64,000 nucleotides of DNA from Lactarius indigo (GCA_025766275.1 JAFKAC010000015.1:806001-870000); one strand, 5' to 3'; shown: positions 11,999 through 22,483, counted from the first letter of the stretch. Notes: generated by a model not told the origin, from the letters alone. A program made the numbers and translations.

Positions 11999-12970
11999 TT
12001 ATTGAGGACCAACAGTGAGTACTCAGTCACTTGGTAGACACCACTTGGTAGACACCGGACACACCTGGGCGAGCCGACCGATAAAAGTAGTTCAGTACCC
12101 ATTAATACCGGTAACGAACTAAGCTCCGAATCTTACACCAGCACCAGCCCAATGGGTCGTAGTAAACTATTTGGCTGTTGCGGGGTGCAGTGTAGTGGGA
12201 GTAGGCGTGCTTGCCTCGCGTCCTCGTGTCAGCGGTGATCGATAATATAACATCGTCGACACAACTGATGACCGTGGGAAATAACCAGTCCTGGTCGTTG
12301 GCATTCGACATGGGCCCGGCGGTGTTAGACCGGTAATATATCGATTCTCATATACAGGCTGGTCACGAGCCTACGGCGGTGTGGGCGTTTGGCAGTTGAC
12401 ATGGACCAGGTCACTCAGCAAACCTGGCCTCGCCTCTCCTGATCTCGTGGTCTCAATGAACATCTGATATTCTAAGGATAGCTTACCTCAAGTAAAACAA
12501 AAAAAGACATACTGCGTGTGGACCCAGGTCACATACCTCTCGCCGCAGTCCTCTTTTCAGTGTTGCGTACTTAGTCTCGTGGTTCTTGGTCACACCTGCT
12601 GAACACACTGAACATTCGGGTGTAGAACACAGATAACCTAGTTGTGCCGTGTGCCGTGCTGTGGTCGATTGATGACCAACCGACCAACCTCCTTGCGCAA
12701 CATTTGTAGTCATGACACTTTTCCGCTATGGGATCTTCGGACAGCAGAGGGGTCCATCCAACCTGGCTCCTCACGCAAACTTTTAAGACCGAGACCCATC
12801 ACAACAAGCCGCTTTTAAGATTCATGCGGGTATTGGTATCGTGACATGCAGATTGATGTGATATATGTATATTCATCAGCGTGGATGGTCGTCTCCTAAA
12901 TGGGACGGTGGGATAAGTTAGATTACAAAACACCAGGCCACAGAGTACGCAGACAGCACGGAACATTCTA
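11999..12970. other. F2 upstream block plus duplicated noncoding segment
   Basis: 12100-12310 is the conserved F-box upstream block (a possible short first exon with a GTGTAAG donor-like site). 12420-12760 is a noncoding segment that recurs at 19385-19660 near F4. 12760-12970 begins the roughly 6-kb duplication that recurs from about 48616. No gene is supported. Confidence 0.5.
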
Positions 12971-14542
12971 TTATATGCTGACGTAGGACTCGAGCCTCTG
13001 ATCAAACTCCGTCTCTGTGTCAACGACGATTACAGGGCGACCGGAGAGCCGGCGGGCAACGATGAACTTCTCAATCGATGACGCTGGTTGGTCCACCAAG
13101 CAAATAAAATCAAGGGATGGCAACACTTCGGCGACAAGCTCGCCTGGGATGTCGTCCAGTGCAAGAGCAACGCGCCTCGCGAGACGACGACCTGAACGCA
13201 GCAGCTGTACGGTGGGAAATTGGTGGAAGAGGTGCAGCCAATCAACGTTCCTTGTTCGATCTTCCACGGGCCCGGGTGGAAGACAGGCATCAATATCGAG
13301 ATAGACCACATTAGAGAGTGAAGTGCGAAAATGGTCGAGTAACCGGGCTATGTCCAAAGCGCGGAAGCCAAACCCTTCGCATGAGATGTGAACCTCATGA
13401 GGGTGCCAATCCAAAGGTGGACGATTTACACGCGGACACACGGAGAATCCAAGGTCGTAACCAGAAAAGTGAACGCGCGCACGCCTGGGTAGGGTTAACA
13501 TGGGGCCAAGTGAGCGATTGATGAACTTGGAAAGTTGCGTAACCTGATAGTCAACAAGCCGGCGATATGTTATGGTGATCTGGTTTATTTTAGGGCCGTC
13601 GATCTGGGAAATGAGGTCTTCCAGATACTCGCTAGCACCACAGAATTCAAACGAGGTGAGAGCAGGAAGGACAGTCCGTGATACGGGAGGCAGGTGTATA
13701 TCAGGGCGGGGAGTCGCCGATTGAAATCCGATGTAAAAGTGATCTAGCTTGGGCAACGTAGCCAAAGATGCAACCATCATCTCGGGTGAAATGTAACCAG
13801 TCGGGGGTATGCTGCGAAGATCGAGCTTGACGAGGTCACTGGTCGACAAAAGGAGTGTTGGTAATGCCGGAAAGGGGGTGCCATCTATATAGATGGCTTG
13901 TAGAGATGGTGCGGATCCTCCCAAGAAATTGGGGGGAAGGGCAGGCACATCACGATATGTCGCGTTTATATAGAGACGCTTCAGTATCGGAAATGACTCC
14001 TGCACCGCCGCGTCAAACTCCTCCGACCGCGAACTCCAATTTAAGCCGGGGTCAAGCTCGACGCTACATACACGATCGTGGTGCTTGAGTGCGAAAATGA
14101 TGTTTTCCTCATCGTCATCCCTAATGCGGGTCCAGGAACGCTCGTAACGAATAACGATAGGAAAGGCGGGCCAGATAGCCAGACTCTTCCTGATGGGAAT
14201 TCCGTATGTGCAGAGAATTTTGAGGTCAAGACGGTGTGGTGACGCAAAGGTGAGTTGTCGCCAGGTTTGACATACGTGTGCAAGTAAGTGCCATTTCCAT
14301 ACAGGGTTGCTGTTGTAGTTGTGATTTTTTCGATAGAAATCGAATATTTCGAGTAAGACATCGTCTGGGAGCGTGCCAATTGTCGTTGAATGACTCCTGC
14401 CTGCGCCACATAAACTCAGTTCTCGCTGTAGTCGCCACGGGGGTGCTAAAGGACGCACCTTGAGTGCTCCCGTTCTGTTTTTTCTTGCGATGACCTTTAT
14501 GAATCTTTCTTGTATGATAAATGGTGCCAGAGGACAAATCAC
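12971..14542 (-). CDS. F-box protein, array copy F3
   Basis: Open frame of 523 codons ending SYVSI. The F-box reads TLPDDVLLEIFDFYRKNH, so unlike F1, F2, F4 and F8 there is no Met directly before it, and the upstream open frame has no ATG. The true start must come from an upstream exon or has been lost. The 58-nt GT-AG putative intron is conserved here (GTGCGT to GCGCAG). The Leu-rich part has SEYLEDLISQIDG and QLSKFINRSLGP, wording shared with F6, its partner in the segmental duplication. It may be a functional gene with an unresolved 5' exon, or a pseudogene by start loss. Confidence 0.65.
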   Translation of the reverse strand: MICPLAPFIIQERFIKVIARKNRTGALKVRPLAPPWRLQRELSLCGAGRSHSTTIGTLPDDVLLEIFDFYRKNHNYNSNPVWKWHLLAHVCQTWRQLTFASPHRLDLKILCTYGIPIRKSLAIWPAFPIVIRYERSWTRIRDDDEENIIFALKHHDRVCSVELDPGLNWSSRSEEFDAAVQESFPILKRLYINATYRDVPALPPNFLGGSAPSLQAIYIDGTPFPALPTLLLSTSDLVKLDLRSIPPTGYISPEMMVASLATLPKLDHFYIGFQSATPRPDIHLPPVSRTVLPALTSFEFCGASEYLEDLISQIDGPKINQITITYRRLVDYQVTQLSKFINRSLGPMLTLPRRARVHFSGYDLGFSVCPRVNRPPLDWHPHEVHISCEGFGFRALDIARLLDHFRTSLSNVVYLDIDACLPPGPVEDRTRNVDWLHLFHQFPTVQLLRSGRRLARRVALALDDIPGELVAEVLPSLDFICLVDQPASSIEKFIVARRLSGRPVIVVDTETEFDQRLESYVSI

Positions 14543-15421
14543 CTTGTGGGGAGAGCGGAAGAACGCTAATTGAGGACCAGCAGTGAGTACTGAGTTGCTT
14601 TGTAGGCACCGGACACACCTGGGAGAGCCAATCGATAAAAGCGGTCCAGAAAAACTCGAAAGGGGAACTGGGGAATCCCGATCACTGGTTGGATATAAGC
14701 TCTAATTAGCGTAGTAATATGGCAAACGAAGTGCCTTAGTTGACAAACCTCTGAGTACTCATTGTGGAGCTAGCGCCTTTCATACTCTGCTTATCATAGC
14801 ACCAGCCCTATAAGTCGTAGTAAATCTGTTTAGCTGTTGCGGAACGTAGTGTAATGAGAGTAGGTGTGTTTGTGCCAGTAGTAATCGACGATGTTGGTGT
14901 CACTGATCACTGTGGGAAATAATGAGGCTGGCGAGCGCATAGGGCGGCACGTGCTCATTCCTTTCCTCCGTGCCGCCACCTCGCTGCCTATCCATTCTCC
15001 CAACCGGTTCAAAGGACCATAACTATTTTATTTCGCCTGCCCACATCACTCTAGAATAAGAATCGTCAAGGACCGATGTTTTTTGACCCTCGCTCGCCGG
15101 TGCGCCCAAGGGGGTTTCCCACACACCCGGTCGCGACCCGGGATAGCCTACCATCAATGGGAGCGATTCAGCAAAACTTGGTAAGGGGACTGGACAATGG
15201 CTGATTGGAAAAATAGAGGGGGGAATCCGGTCAATTAGTCTAGAATATGGAAAAAGAAGACCTTGGACAAACCTTCGAATGCGCATCAACGGAGCTAACA
15301 AACGCCGTCGGTTCAATTGTGCGACTTTGTCACACGGACGCGCGAGCAATGGTCCATGTAGGCTGTGGTGAGTTCTCATTAGTCGCAAAGACCTTCTAAA
15401 ACACCTCGCATACCGACTAAC
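14543..15421. other. F3 upstream region and 5' flank of dioxygenase copy a
   Basis: Matches 50364-51451 (copy b) and, less completely, 55020-56581 (copy c, which has an extra LTR). It contains the F-box upstream block at about 14785-14900 and a GC-rich stretch at 14930-15140 common to all three modules. Copy a lacks a segment of about 100 bp present in b and c near 51170-51340. No gene is supported. Confidence 0.5.
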
Positions 15422-16322
15422 ATGACAAATTCCAGCGAGCCTCGCTTCGTCGATACTACCCTCAGCTCCAAACTGGGAATACACGACACCCATGCCGTCA
15501 AAGTCGAGAACCTCCGCGGACGCGCCGAGGTCACCCTCGACAAGAACGGGTTCCAGTTCTTCCACCACTTCGCCAACCATACGTCGTTCGCAAACGACGA
15601 AGAGATCCTGCGCGACTACTACCCCGAGTGCATACAGTTACTCAAGCGGCTCACCGGCTCCAGCCGCGTCGTCCTCTTCGACCACAGTGAGTTTGTCCGT
15701 CCCCTAAATGCGCGGACACTGGCTAACGGTCTGCATCTCTCGTCCTCACAGCCATCCGCCGCAGGCGCCCTGGTGTCGCCGACACGCCTCAGACTCGACA
15801 GCCCTTTCCGGGCGTTCACGTCGACCAGACCACCGCGTCGGCAATAGCGCGGGTGCAACGCCACCTCCCGTCGGAGGACGTGGAGGGATTACTGCAGCGG
15901 CGCTTCCAGATCATCAATCTGTGGCGGCCGATCCACCATGCCGCGCATGATTGGCCGCTCGCGCTCTGCGACTTCAACACCGTCGACCACAGCCGTGATC
16001 TCGTCCCGCATACGCTCAAATTCCTAGATCGCGATGGTGAGACATACGGCGTATAGTGGAACGAGAACCACAGGTGGAAATACGTACGCGGAATGACGCC
16101 AGAGGAGGGCATGCTAATCAAGTGGTATGTCGCTCATTTGTGCTGTCTGCCACTGCGTCTCGTGCTGGTTTTCCCGACGGGGTTTGGTAGCTTTGACTCG
16201 ATTCAAGATGGGAGAGTGGCGGTGCTCACGCCGCACACCGCGTTCGAGGACCCCGCGACTCCGTCTGGTGCAGAGAAACGCGAGTCCATCGAGCTCCGCG
16301 CTTTTTTTTTCTTTTGTGCGCC
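15422..16322 (+). pseudogene. CmcJ/NvfI/AsaB-like dioxygenase pseudogene, copy a
   Basis: Exon 1 starts MTNSSEPRFVDTTL and carries a deletion of about 25 codons relative to copies b and c (the FTPPADGSKAW region is lost). It continues through FQFFHH and EEILRDYYPE to RVVLFDH, then an intron at about 15688-15750 with GTGAGT and a CTCACAG acceptor. Exon 2 has VHVDQTTAS (the HxD metal pair), FQIINLWRPIHH, WPLALCDF, then a TAG where b reads Gln (GV-stop-WNENHRW; codon at 16054-16056, CAG to TAG). The last exon reads LTPHTAFEDP and KRESIELRA. The family contains fungal tailoring oxygenases and desaturase-like enzymes using Fe(II) and 2-oxoglutarate. The 3' end runs straight into GTPase sequence. 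Confidence 0.75.
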
Positions 16323-16561
16323 ATGCCGCCTCCCCACTGACTTCCTCATCAAGGTACGCATCCTCTAGCAGCCCACCATGAGAAAATCCTGACAATTACG
16401 AGCTAGCTGTTGCCCATCGGAGACTCGGGTACGTTTTATCGTCCTAGTGTCCTACTTTCTGCAATCTTTGACCCGGTCAAAGGTATCGGAAAGTCCTGTT
16501 TTCTGCTCAGGTTCTGCGACGACGCATGGACACTTTCCTTCATTACAACAATCGGCATTGG
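16323..16561 (+). pseudogene. Sec4-like GTPase fragment, copy a
   Basis: Copies exon 1, intron 1, exon 2, intron 2 and part of exon 3 of the intact gene at 5235. A 3-bp loss and substitution in exon 1 make a TGA at 16338-16340 (MPPPH-stop). Homology stops within the TTIGI codons of exon 3 and jumps to the 3' flank equivalent of about 6350, an internal deletion of roughly 0.9 kb shared exactly with copy b. Not functional. Confidence 0.85.
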
Positions 16562-17387
16562 GACTTGCGACTTTTGGTCGTAAAATTCTGCAACAGTCTC
16601 TTTACCTTCCCGAACATAATCGACAGTACTGTAGGCCATGGCGGTGGTATGGCGCCTGTAATATAACACGGCTCCAACTTCTATGACTGGTACTTGCCAC
16701 ACCACATTTTCTATTGGGATGCCTTCGTTGCCAAGGTCACTTGGCCAGGCCCAATAAGACTGAGTAGCACATGCCCGCACACGTTCACAACGACCCGCGA
16801 GCACCAAAAATCCTACTGTTGCTGAACCACGCGTGGTACGGCTCGGTTTGGAGAAGCAGCCGAACCTGAGCCCAAAAGTGGGGTTCAGGTTACGGTAGTT
16901 TCAGGTTCAAACTAAAAGTTTCGTACTAAGTTCAAGCACTCACTGGCCGTAGGCAGCTAAGGAGGCACCTAGATGCGTCGTAGTGTCATTTAAAAATGAG
17001 CTATTCACGTCTGGTCTGTGTCGTTGACCTGTACCCCGGGGTATAAATCGATTGAAAAAAATACAGGGAGAGGTTGCAAGAGACCGGGGATATGAGGGCA
17101 TGGAGTGCGATTGAACGCCAATACAAAGTTTCTCACTGTCCCCGCAGACGTGAAGATTATGGATTTTCTTGTTGTCTCTCTCTGACGCGTTCAACTGGCT
17201 TCAAGTTGATCAGTTGATCAGTCCAAGGCCTATCATAATTCTGTTGGAATATTTGTATGTATGACAAACGCCATACTATAGATATATTCATCTACGGACA
17301 TAAGTATTCCTAAATGCCAGTGGGACAGAGGAACAGTTACCATAAATTGTAATATACTGGGCCATAGGATACGCAACGAACATTCTA
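16562..17387. repeat. Module 3' block, copy a
   Basis: Closely matches 52631-53458 and, less closely, 6350-7135 and 58620-59515. Contains the GGTTCGG/CCGAACC-like stretch at about 16835-16920 and a repeated GTTGATCA pair near 17200. No gene is seen. Confidence 0.6.
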
Positions 17388-18995
17388 TTATCTGCTGATG
17401 TAGGACTCGAGCCTCTGATCAAACTCCGTCTCTGTGTCAACGACAGTTACAGGGCGATCAGAGAGCCGGCGGGCGACAATAAACTTCCCAATTGATGACG
17501 CTGGCTGGCCCGCCAAGTAAATCAAATCAAGAGATGGCAACACTCCGGCGACCAGCTCGCCCGGGATGTCGTCCAGTGCAATGGCAATGTACCCTGCGGG
17601 CTCTGGATCCGAATACAGCGCCTTCACGGTGGGAAATCTGTGGAAGAGGTGCAGCCATTCGACTGTTCTTAATCGGTTTTGCTCGAGCTCGGTATCGATA
17701 GTGAGATGGACCACATTAGAGAGTGAAGTGTGAAAATGGCCGAGTAACGGGGCTATGTCTAAAGCGTGCAAGTCAAACCCTTCGCATGAGACGTAAACGT
17801 CATAAGAGGGCAAATCGAAGGATGAATGATATACATGCAGATACACGATGAAGCTAACGGCGTTACTGGAAATGGAAACACGCGCTCGCCGGGATAGGGT
17901 CAGCTTGGGGCCGACTGACCGATCGATGAACTTGGAAAGTTGCGTAACCCGATAGTCAACAAGCCAGCGATAATCTACGAAAATCCTTTTTAGTTGAGGG
18001 CTGTCGATCCGGGAAACGAGGTCCTCCAGGTACTCGCTAGCACCGAGGAAGTGGAGGGAGGTGAGAGCTGGAAGAACTGTCCGTGTTACGGGATGTAGGC
18101 CTATATCAGGGCGGGGAGTCGGCGATTGAAATTCAATGGAAAGGGAATCCAGCCTGGGTAATGTGGCCAAAGACGCAACCATTGCCTCAGGTGGAATGTA
18201 ACCAGTCGGGGGTATATCGTGAAGAACGAGCCTGACAAGGTCACTGGTTGACAAAAGAAGCATTGGTAATGCCGGATAAGGAATGCCGGATATGTAGATT
18301 TTCTGTAGGCACGGTGCAGATCCTCCCAAGAATTTGGCGGGAAGGACACTGGCAGGTGAATCTTCGTACATCGAGTGAATACGGAGACGCTTCAGAACCG
18401 GAAATGGCTCCTGCACCGCTGCCAGTGCGTCAAATATCTCCGGTCGCTCGCTCCATTGTAAGCCGGGGTCAAGCTCAACATCACATACACGATCGTGGTG
18501 CTTGAGTGCAAAAGTGATGTTTTCTACATCGTCAATCCTAATAATGGGGTTCCTGGAACGCTCGTAACGAATGACGATAGGAAAGGCGGGCCAGATAGCC
18601 AGAATCTTCCTGATGGGAGTTCCGTATGTGCAAAGGATTTTGACGTCAAGACGGTGTGGGGATGCGAAAATGACTTGTCGCCAGGTTTGACATACGTGTA
18701 CAAGTAAGTGCCATTTCCATACAGGGCCGTGGGCGTAGTAATCATTTGGATCTGGATAGTAATATTTTCGATAGTGATCTTTTCGATAGAAATCGAATAT
18801 TTCGAGTAAGACATTGTCTGGGAGCATGGCAATTGTTGTTGGATGACCCTCGACTGTGTCACACAAACTCAGTTCTCGCCGCAGTCGTGACGGGGGTGTT
18901 AAAGGACGCACCTTGAGCACCTCCGTTCTGTTGTTCTTCGCAATGACCCTGAGCAGTATTTCGGGAAAGCGAAGTGACACCAGAAGACGAGTCAC
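17388..18995 (-). CDS. F-box protein, array copy F4
   Basis: Open frame of 535 codons, the longest of the array; conservative start is the ATG at 18827 directly before LPDNVLLEIFDFYR. It carries a Tyr-rich insertion of about 15 residues inside the F-box loop (KYYYPDPNDYY), seen in no other copy, made of short repeats of the surrounding DNA. The 58-nt putative intron is present upstream of the F-box. The rest follows F1 (KFLGG, SEYLEDLVSRID, QLSKFIDRSVGPKL, C-terminus SYISR). No internal stop. Convergent with dioxygenase/GTPase copy a, and the partner of F7 in the segmental duplication. Confidence 0.75.
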   Translation of the reverse strand: MTRLLVSLRFPEILLRVIAKNNRTEVLKVRPLTPPSRLRRELSLCDTVEGHPTTIAMLPDNVLLEIFDFYRKDHYRKYYYPDPNDYYAHGPVWKWHLLVHVCQTWRQVIFASPHRLDVKILCTYGTPIRKILAIWPAFPIVIRYERSRNPIIRIDDVENITFALKHHDRVCDVELDPGLQWSERPEIFDALAAVQEPFPVLKRLRIHSMYEDSPASVLPAKFLGGSAPCLQKIYISGIPYPALPMLLLSTSDLVRLVLHDIPPTGYIPPEAMVASLATLPRLDSLSIEFQSPTPRPDIGLHPVTRTVLPALTSLHFLGASEYLEDLVSRIDSPQLKRIFVDYRWLVDYRVTQLSKFIDRSVGPKLTLSRRARVSISSNAVSFIVYLHVYHSSFDLPSYDVYVSCEGFDLHALDIAPLLGHFHTSLSNVVHLTIDTELEQNRLRTVEWLHLFHRFPTVKALYSDPEPAGYIAIALDDIPGELVAGVLPSLDLIYLAGQPASSIGKFIVARRLSDRPVTVVDTETEFDQRLESYISR

Positions 18996-20373
18996 CGTGT
19001 GAGGAGAGCGAGCGAATGCTAATTGAGGACCAACAGTGAGTACTCAGTCACTTGGTAGACACCGGACACACCTGGGCGAGCCGACCGATAAAAGTAGTTC
19101 AGTACCCATTAATGCGGGTAACGAACTGAGCTCCGATTCTTAAACTAGTACCAGCCCAATGGGTCGTAGTAAACTGTTTAGCTATTGCGGGGTGTAGTGC
19201 AGCGGGAGTAGGGTAATCGATAATATAACACTGTCGACCTTGCTGTCGACACCACTAATGACCGTGGGAAGTAATTAGTCCTGGGGACCTGGTCGTTGGC
19301 ATCCGACATGGGCAGTGTGGGCGCTTGGCTGTTGACACGGACCAGGTCACTCAGCAAACCTCGCCTCGCCTCTCCTGATCTCGTGGCTTCAATGAACATC
19401 TGATATTCTAAGGAAATAAAACAAAAAAAGACATACCGAGTGTGAACCCGGGTCACATACCTCTCCTCCTTTCAGCATTGCGTACTTAGTCTCGTGGTTC
19501 TTGGTCACACATGCTGAACACAGTGGACATTCGGGTGTAGAACATAGATAACCCAGTTGTGCCGTGCGCCGTGCTGCGGTCGATTGATGACCAACCGACC
19601 TCCTCATGCAACATTTGTAGTCATGACACTCTGCCGCTATGGGATCTTCGGATGGCGGAGGGGTCCCGCAGCGATACTGTAAGACCTCGCTGATGGGGAC
19701 CACATGGAGCCGGAAACTTTCAGCTGGGCCGGGGCCCGAGAATGCCTTTGCCCAATTTGGCTATCCAGAGTGTTTGTGGGAGCGCAGTGCCGCTGGCTGG
19801 CTACTTGAGCCGAGCAGGGGGCCTTCCTCCTCCCCACTCATGTTCAACCTACTTACAACCAGTCTACTAGGTGTCGTGTCGTGCAGTGCTATGCTAATGG
19901 ACAACTCCCCTGGTAGGTCATAGGACTGGTAGGCTCCCTAAATAGACTCGGAAGGCGCAGCGGTCGGGGTAGCCCCCTGATGAGAATTTTGGCAGGTTTG
20001 AAATCACTACCGACTGCCTGGTCTTTCCCGCCCCTGGGAATACTGTACGAACCCTTATCCTCAGAGACGGGTGGCAGGCAGATGCCCCATGTGGGTCTGA
20101 CAACCCGAGCGCCCCTCCACACAAAATCATCGCCCTATGCCCTAGCGGGCAGAGGCTGCGCGCTTTCCAAGACCCATCATAACAGGGGGGGTTGTGGGGG
20201 ATTGAAAATTCATATGGATATACGTATGAGGACAAACGTAGCCTAAAGCAGTATATACATTCGTTTGCGTGTGTGGTCGACTTCTAAATGCGATAGGCTC
20301 GGAGGGGTGATTAGAACCGTTGAATTGTAAAACACTCAGGTTATAGAGTATGTGACTGGTATGAAACATTCTC
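18996..20373. other. F4 upstream block, duplicated segment and unexplained insertion
   Basis: 19140-19330 is the F-box upstream block. 19385-19660 repeats 12420-12745. About 19670-20160 is a G/C-richer stretch of roughly 490 bp with no counterpart at the equivalent place near 12745-12780; I do not recognise it and it has no supportable reading frame. 20160-20373 is the F5 downstream flank. Confidence 0.45.
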
Positions 20374-21849
20374 TTATTCGCTGACGTTGGACACGTCCGA
20401 GTAATCAAACTCGGTTTCTGTGTCGGAAATGGTTATAGGGTGGGCAGAGAGTTGCCGAGAAGCAACAAACTTCTCAATAGATGACGCTGGCTGTCCATCT
20501 AAACAAATTGAGTCAAGGGAGGGCAGTACTTCGGCAACCATATCCTCCGGGATGCCTTCCAGTGCAAGGGCAACACGCCCTGCGAGTTCCTGAGATATAT
20601 GTAGCGTCTGCACGGAGGAGAATTGACGGAGGAGGTCTAGCCATTCTACATCATCCATACGCTCTACTTGACGATCCTCGTTGAGGTGGGCCGTGAGCTT
20701 GAGATGGACCACATTGGCGAGTGTTGCAGAAAAATGGTCAAGCACCTGAGCCATGTGTGAAACTTGCCAGTCAATCCCTTCGGACGAGATGACAGTACTT
20801 GCACGGTGGGTATGCCAGTTTGGATGGTTTACATGAGGATAGTCAAAGGCGACCCAATCACTGAAAAAGCCAACTTCCGCATGCCCGAATCATGCCAACT
20901 TAGGGCCTACCGAGTGATCGATGAACCTGGAGAGTTGAGAAACCTGAAAGTCGACAAGCTGATTCAAGTAAACTATCAAGATCTGGTCCAGTTGAGGGCT
21001 GTCGATCTGGGCGACGAGTTCCTCCAGATACTCGCTGGCGCCCTGGAATTCGAAGGAGGTGAGAGCGGGAAGGACGGTTCGCGTTACGGGACTCGGGGTG
21101 GGGTGTATTTGGTCAGAGTGGATAGGCAATTGGAATTCAATGAGAAGGGTTTCGAGTTTCGGCACTGCGGCCAACCCGACAATCATCATCTTGGGAGAAA
21201 TGTAACCAGCAGAGGGTATTTTGTGAAGGCTGAGCTCGACAAGGTCACTGGCTGACAAAAGTAGTGTCGGTAATGACGGATAGGGAATTATGGATAAGGT
21301 GATTTTCTGTAAACATGGTGCAGATCCCCCCAAAAATTTAGCGGGAAGGACCAGTGCAATTCCACCGTTCGAGTGAATGTATAGATGCGCCAGCACTGTG
21401 AATGGCTCCTGCATCGACGTGACCATCCGTCCCAACTGCGAGCCTGTTACTTCGAGCCTGACATCACATACACGATCGTTATGCTCAAGTGCGGCGATGA
21501 CATTGCCTTCATCGTAAGGTGTAATTCTTCTCCTGGAATAGCAATAATCAAGGACAATGGAGAACGCCGGCCAGATATCGAGGTCTTCCCTGACAGGAGT
21601 TCCGTATGTACAGATAATTCGGAGATCGAGGCGGAGTGGCGATGCAAATATGATTTGTCGCCATCTTTGACACACCTGCGCGAGTAAGTGCCATTCCCAT
21701 ACAGGACGGAGGTTGTAGTCGTGATCGTTTCGATAGAAATCAAATATTTCGAGCAAGACGTTCTCTGGGAGCACGCAGATCGTCAATGTGTGCCTGTAAC
21801 TCTCTCCTGTGTCGCACAAAGTCAGTACTAGTTGCAATCACCACGCGGG
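20374..21849 (-). pseudogene. F-box protein pseudogene, array copy F5
   Basis: Reads through 488 codons from 21837 to 20374 with one interruption, a TGA at 20890-20892 just after SVGPKLA; the frame continues unchanged beyond it (HVNHPNWH, then MAQVLDHFSATLANVVHL). The F-box is LPENVLLEIFDFYR with VWEWHLLAQVCQRWRQ. It is the most diverged copy of the array, with its own wording (TGSQLGRMVTSMQ, PSPVTRTVLP). The 5' part is separated by 6.4 kb because a copia element has inserted in the putative 58-nt intron; the rest of the 5' region continues at 28212. Dead by nonsense codon, although intron-borne insertion alone need not have killed it. Confidence 0.8.
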
Positions 21850-21854
21850 GTGCT
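21850..21854. repeat. Target-site duplication of the copia element, left
   Basis: GTGCT, repeated at 28212-28216. Fusing the flanks restores the F-box intron sequence found in the other array copies. Confidence 0.9.
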
Positions 21855-22471
21855 TGTTGATAAGTGACCCTTGCGCACTTAGCGGCTCGTACGGACCGGA
21901 CTTGCAGCATGGACTGCTTTAGATTAGATATAAAGGACTTGTAGATTAGATACTGTTTTGATCTGTACAATCTATTACTTATCATTGCGTCACCTATGAT
22001 ATCATGTACTATGACATCATGCGGACTCCTCTGGACTTGTCATTGTACTACGTCTTTGTTCTTTCTTTAGATATATCATCATTGTGATGTCATTATGATA
22101 TCATCTTAGTCTAGACCCTTCTTGTTCTATACGCCTTGTTCTCCATATGCACACTCCTTTGCCCTGTTGTAGAACAATGCGCTCCTTGTATTCTGTGACC
22201 TATAGTTACTTTCCTTGTACTAGTGTCACGCCTCTGTACAGTATAAGTAGACTGCTTGTACGCCCTGGTCCACATCAGTTCTCTCACTGCTGTGTGCCAG
22301 GTATGTCTTCTCCTCTGTAATACCATTATCAGTTCTCTCACTGCTGTGTGCCAGACACTTTGCTTTACCTTGCTAGACACTTTCCTGTTGCTGCTTCCAG
22401 CCACCCAGCTTGTCTCACCACAGAACACTTTGTCCCTCTGTGAGTAAGCTATCTATGTGTGCTGCTCATCA
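21855..22471 (+). repeat. Copia 5' LTR
   Basis: 617 bp, TG...CA. A TATA-like box lies at about 22241-22246, followed by two exact 27-bp direct repeats at 22274-22300 and 22328-22354. The first is followed immediately by GTATGT and the second ends in CCAG, so the 54 nt from 22301 to 22354 look like an intron in the transcript leader. Confidence 0.95.
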
Positions 22472-22483
22472 GGTTATGGGCCC
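22472..22483 (+). other. Copia primer-binding site, half-tRNA-iMet type
   Basis: GGTTATGGGCCC directly abuts the LTR. It is complementary to the anticodon stem-loop of initiator methionine tRNA (GGGCCCATAACC), not to its 3' end, which is the arrangement known from Drosophila copia, where a cleaved half-tRNA primes reverse transcription. Confidence 0.75.

Noticed and set aside
15023..15580. A minus-strand frame of 185 codons across module a
   Set aside because: It spans the dioxygenase start in antisense, has no domain, and is not preserved in modules b and c.
20374..20754. A separate short gene downstream of F5
   Set aside because: It continues the F5 frame past a single TGA at 20890 and matches the F-box family C-terminus, so it is part of the pseudogene.
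22111..22447. Short frames inside the copia LTRs
   Set aside because: They repeat identically in both LTRs and have no conserved domain; they are chance frames in a noncoding LTR.
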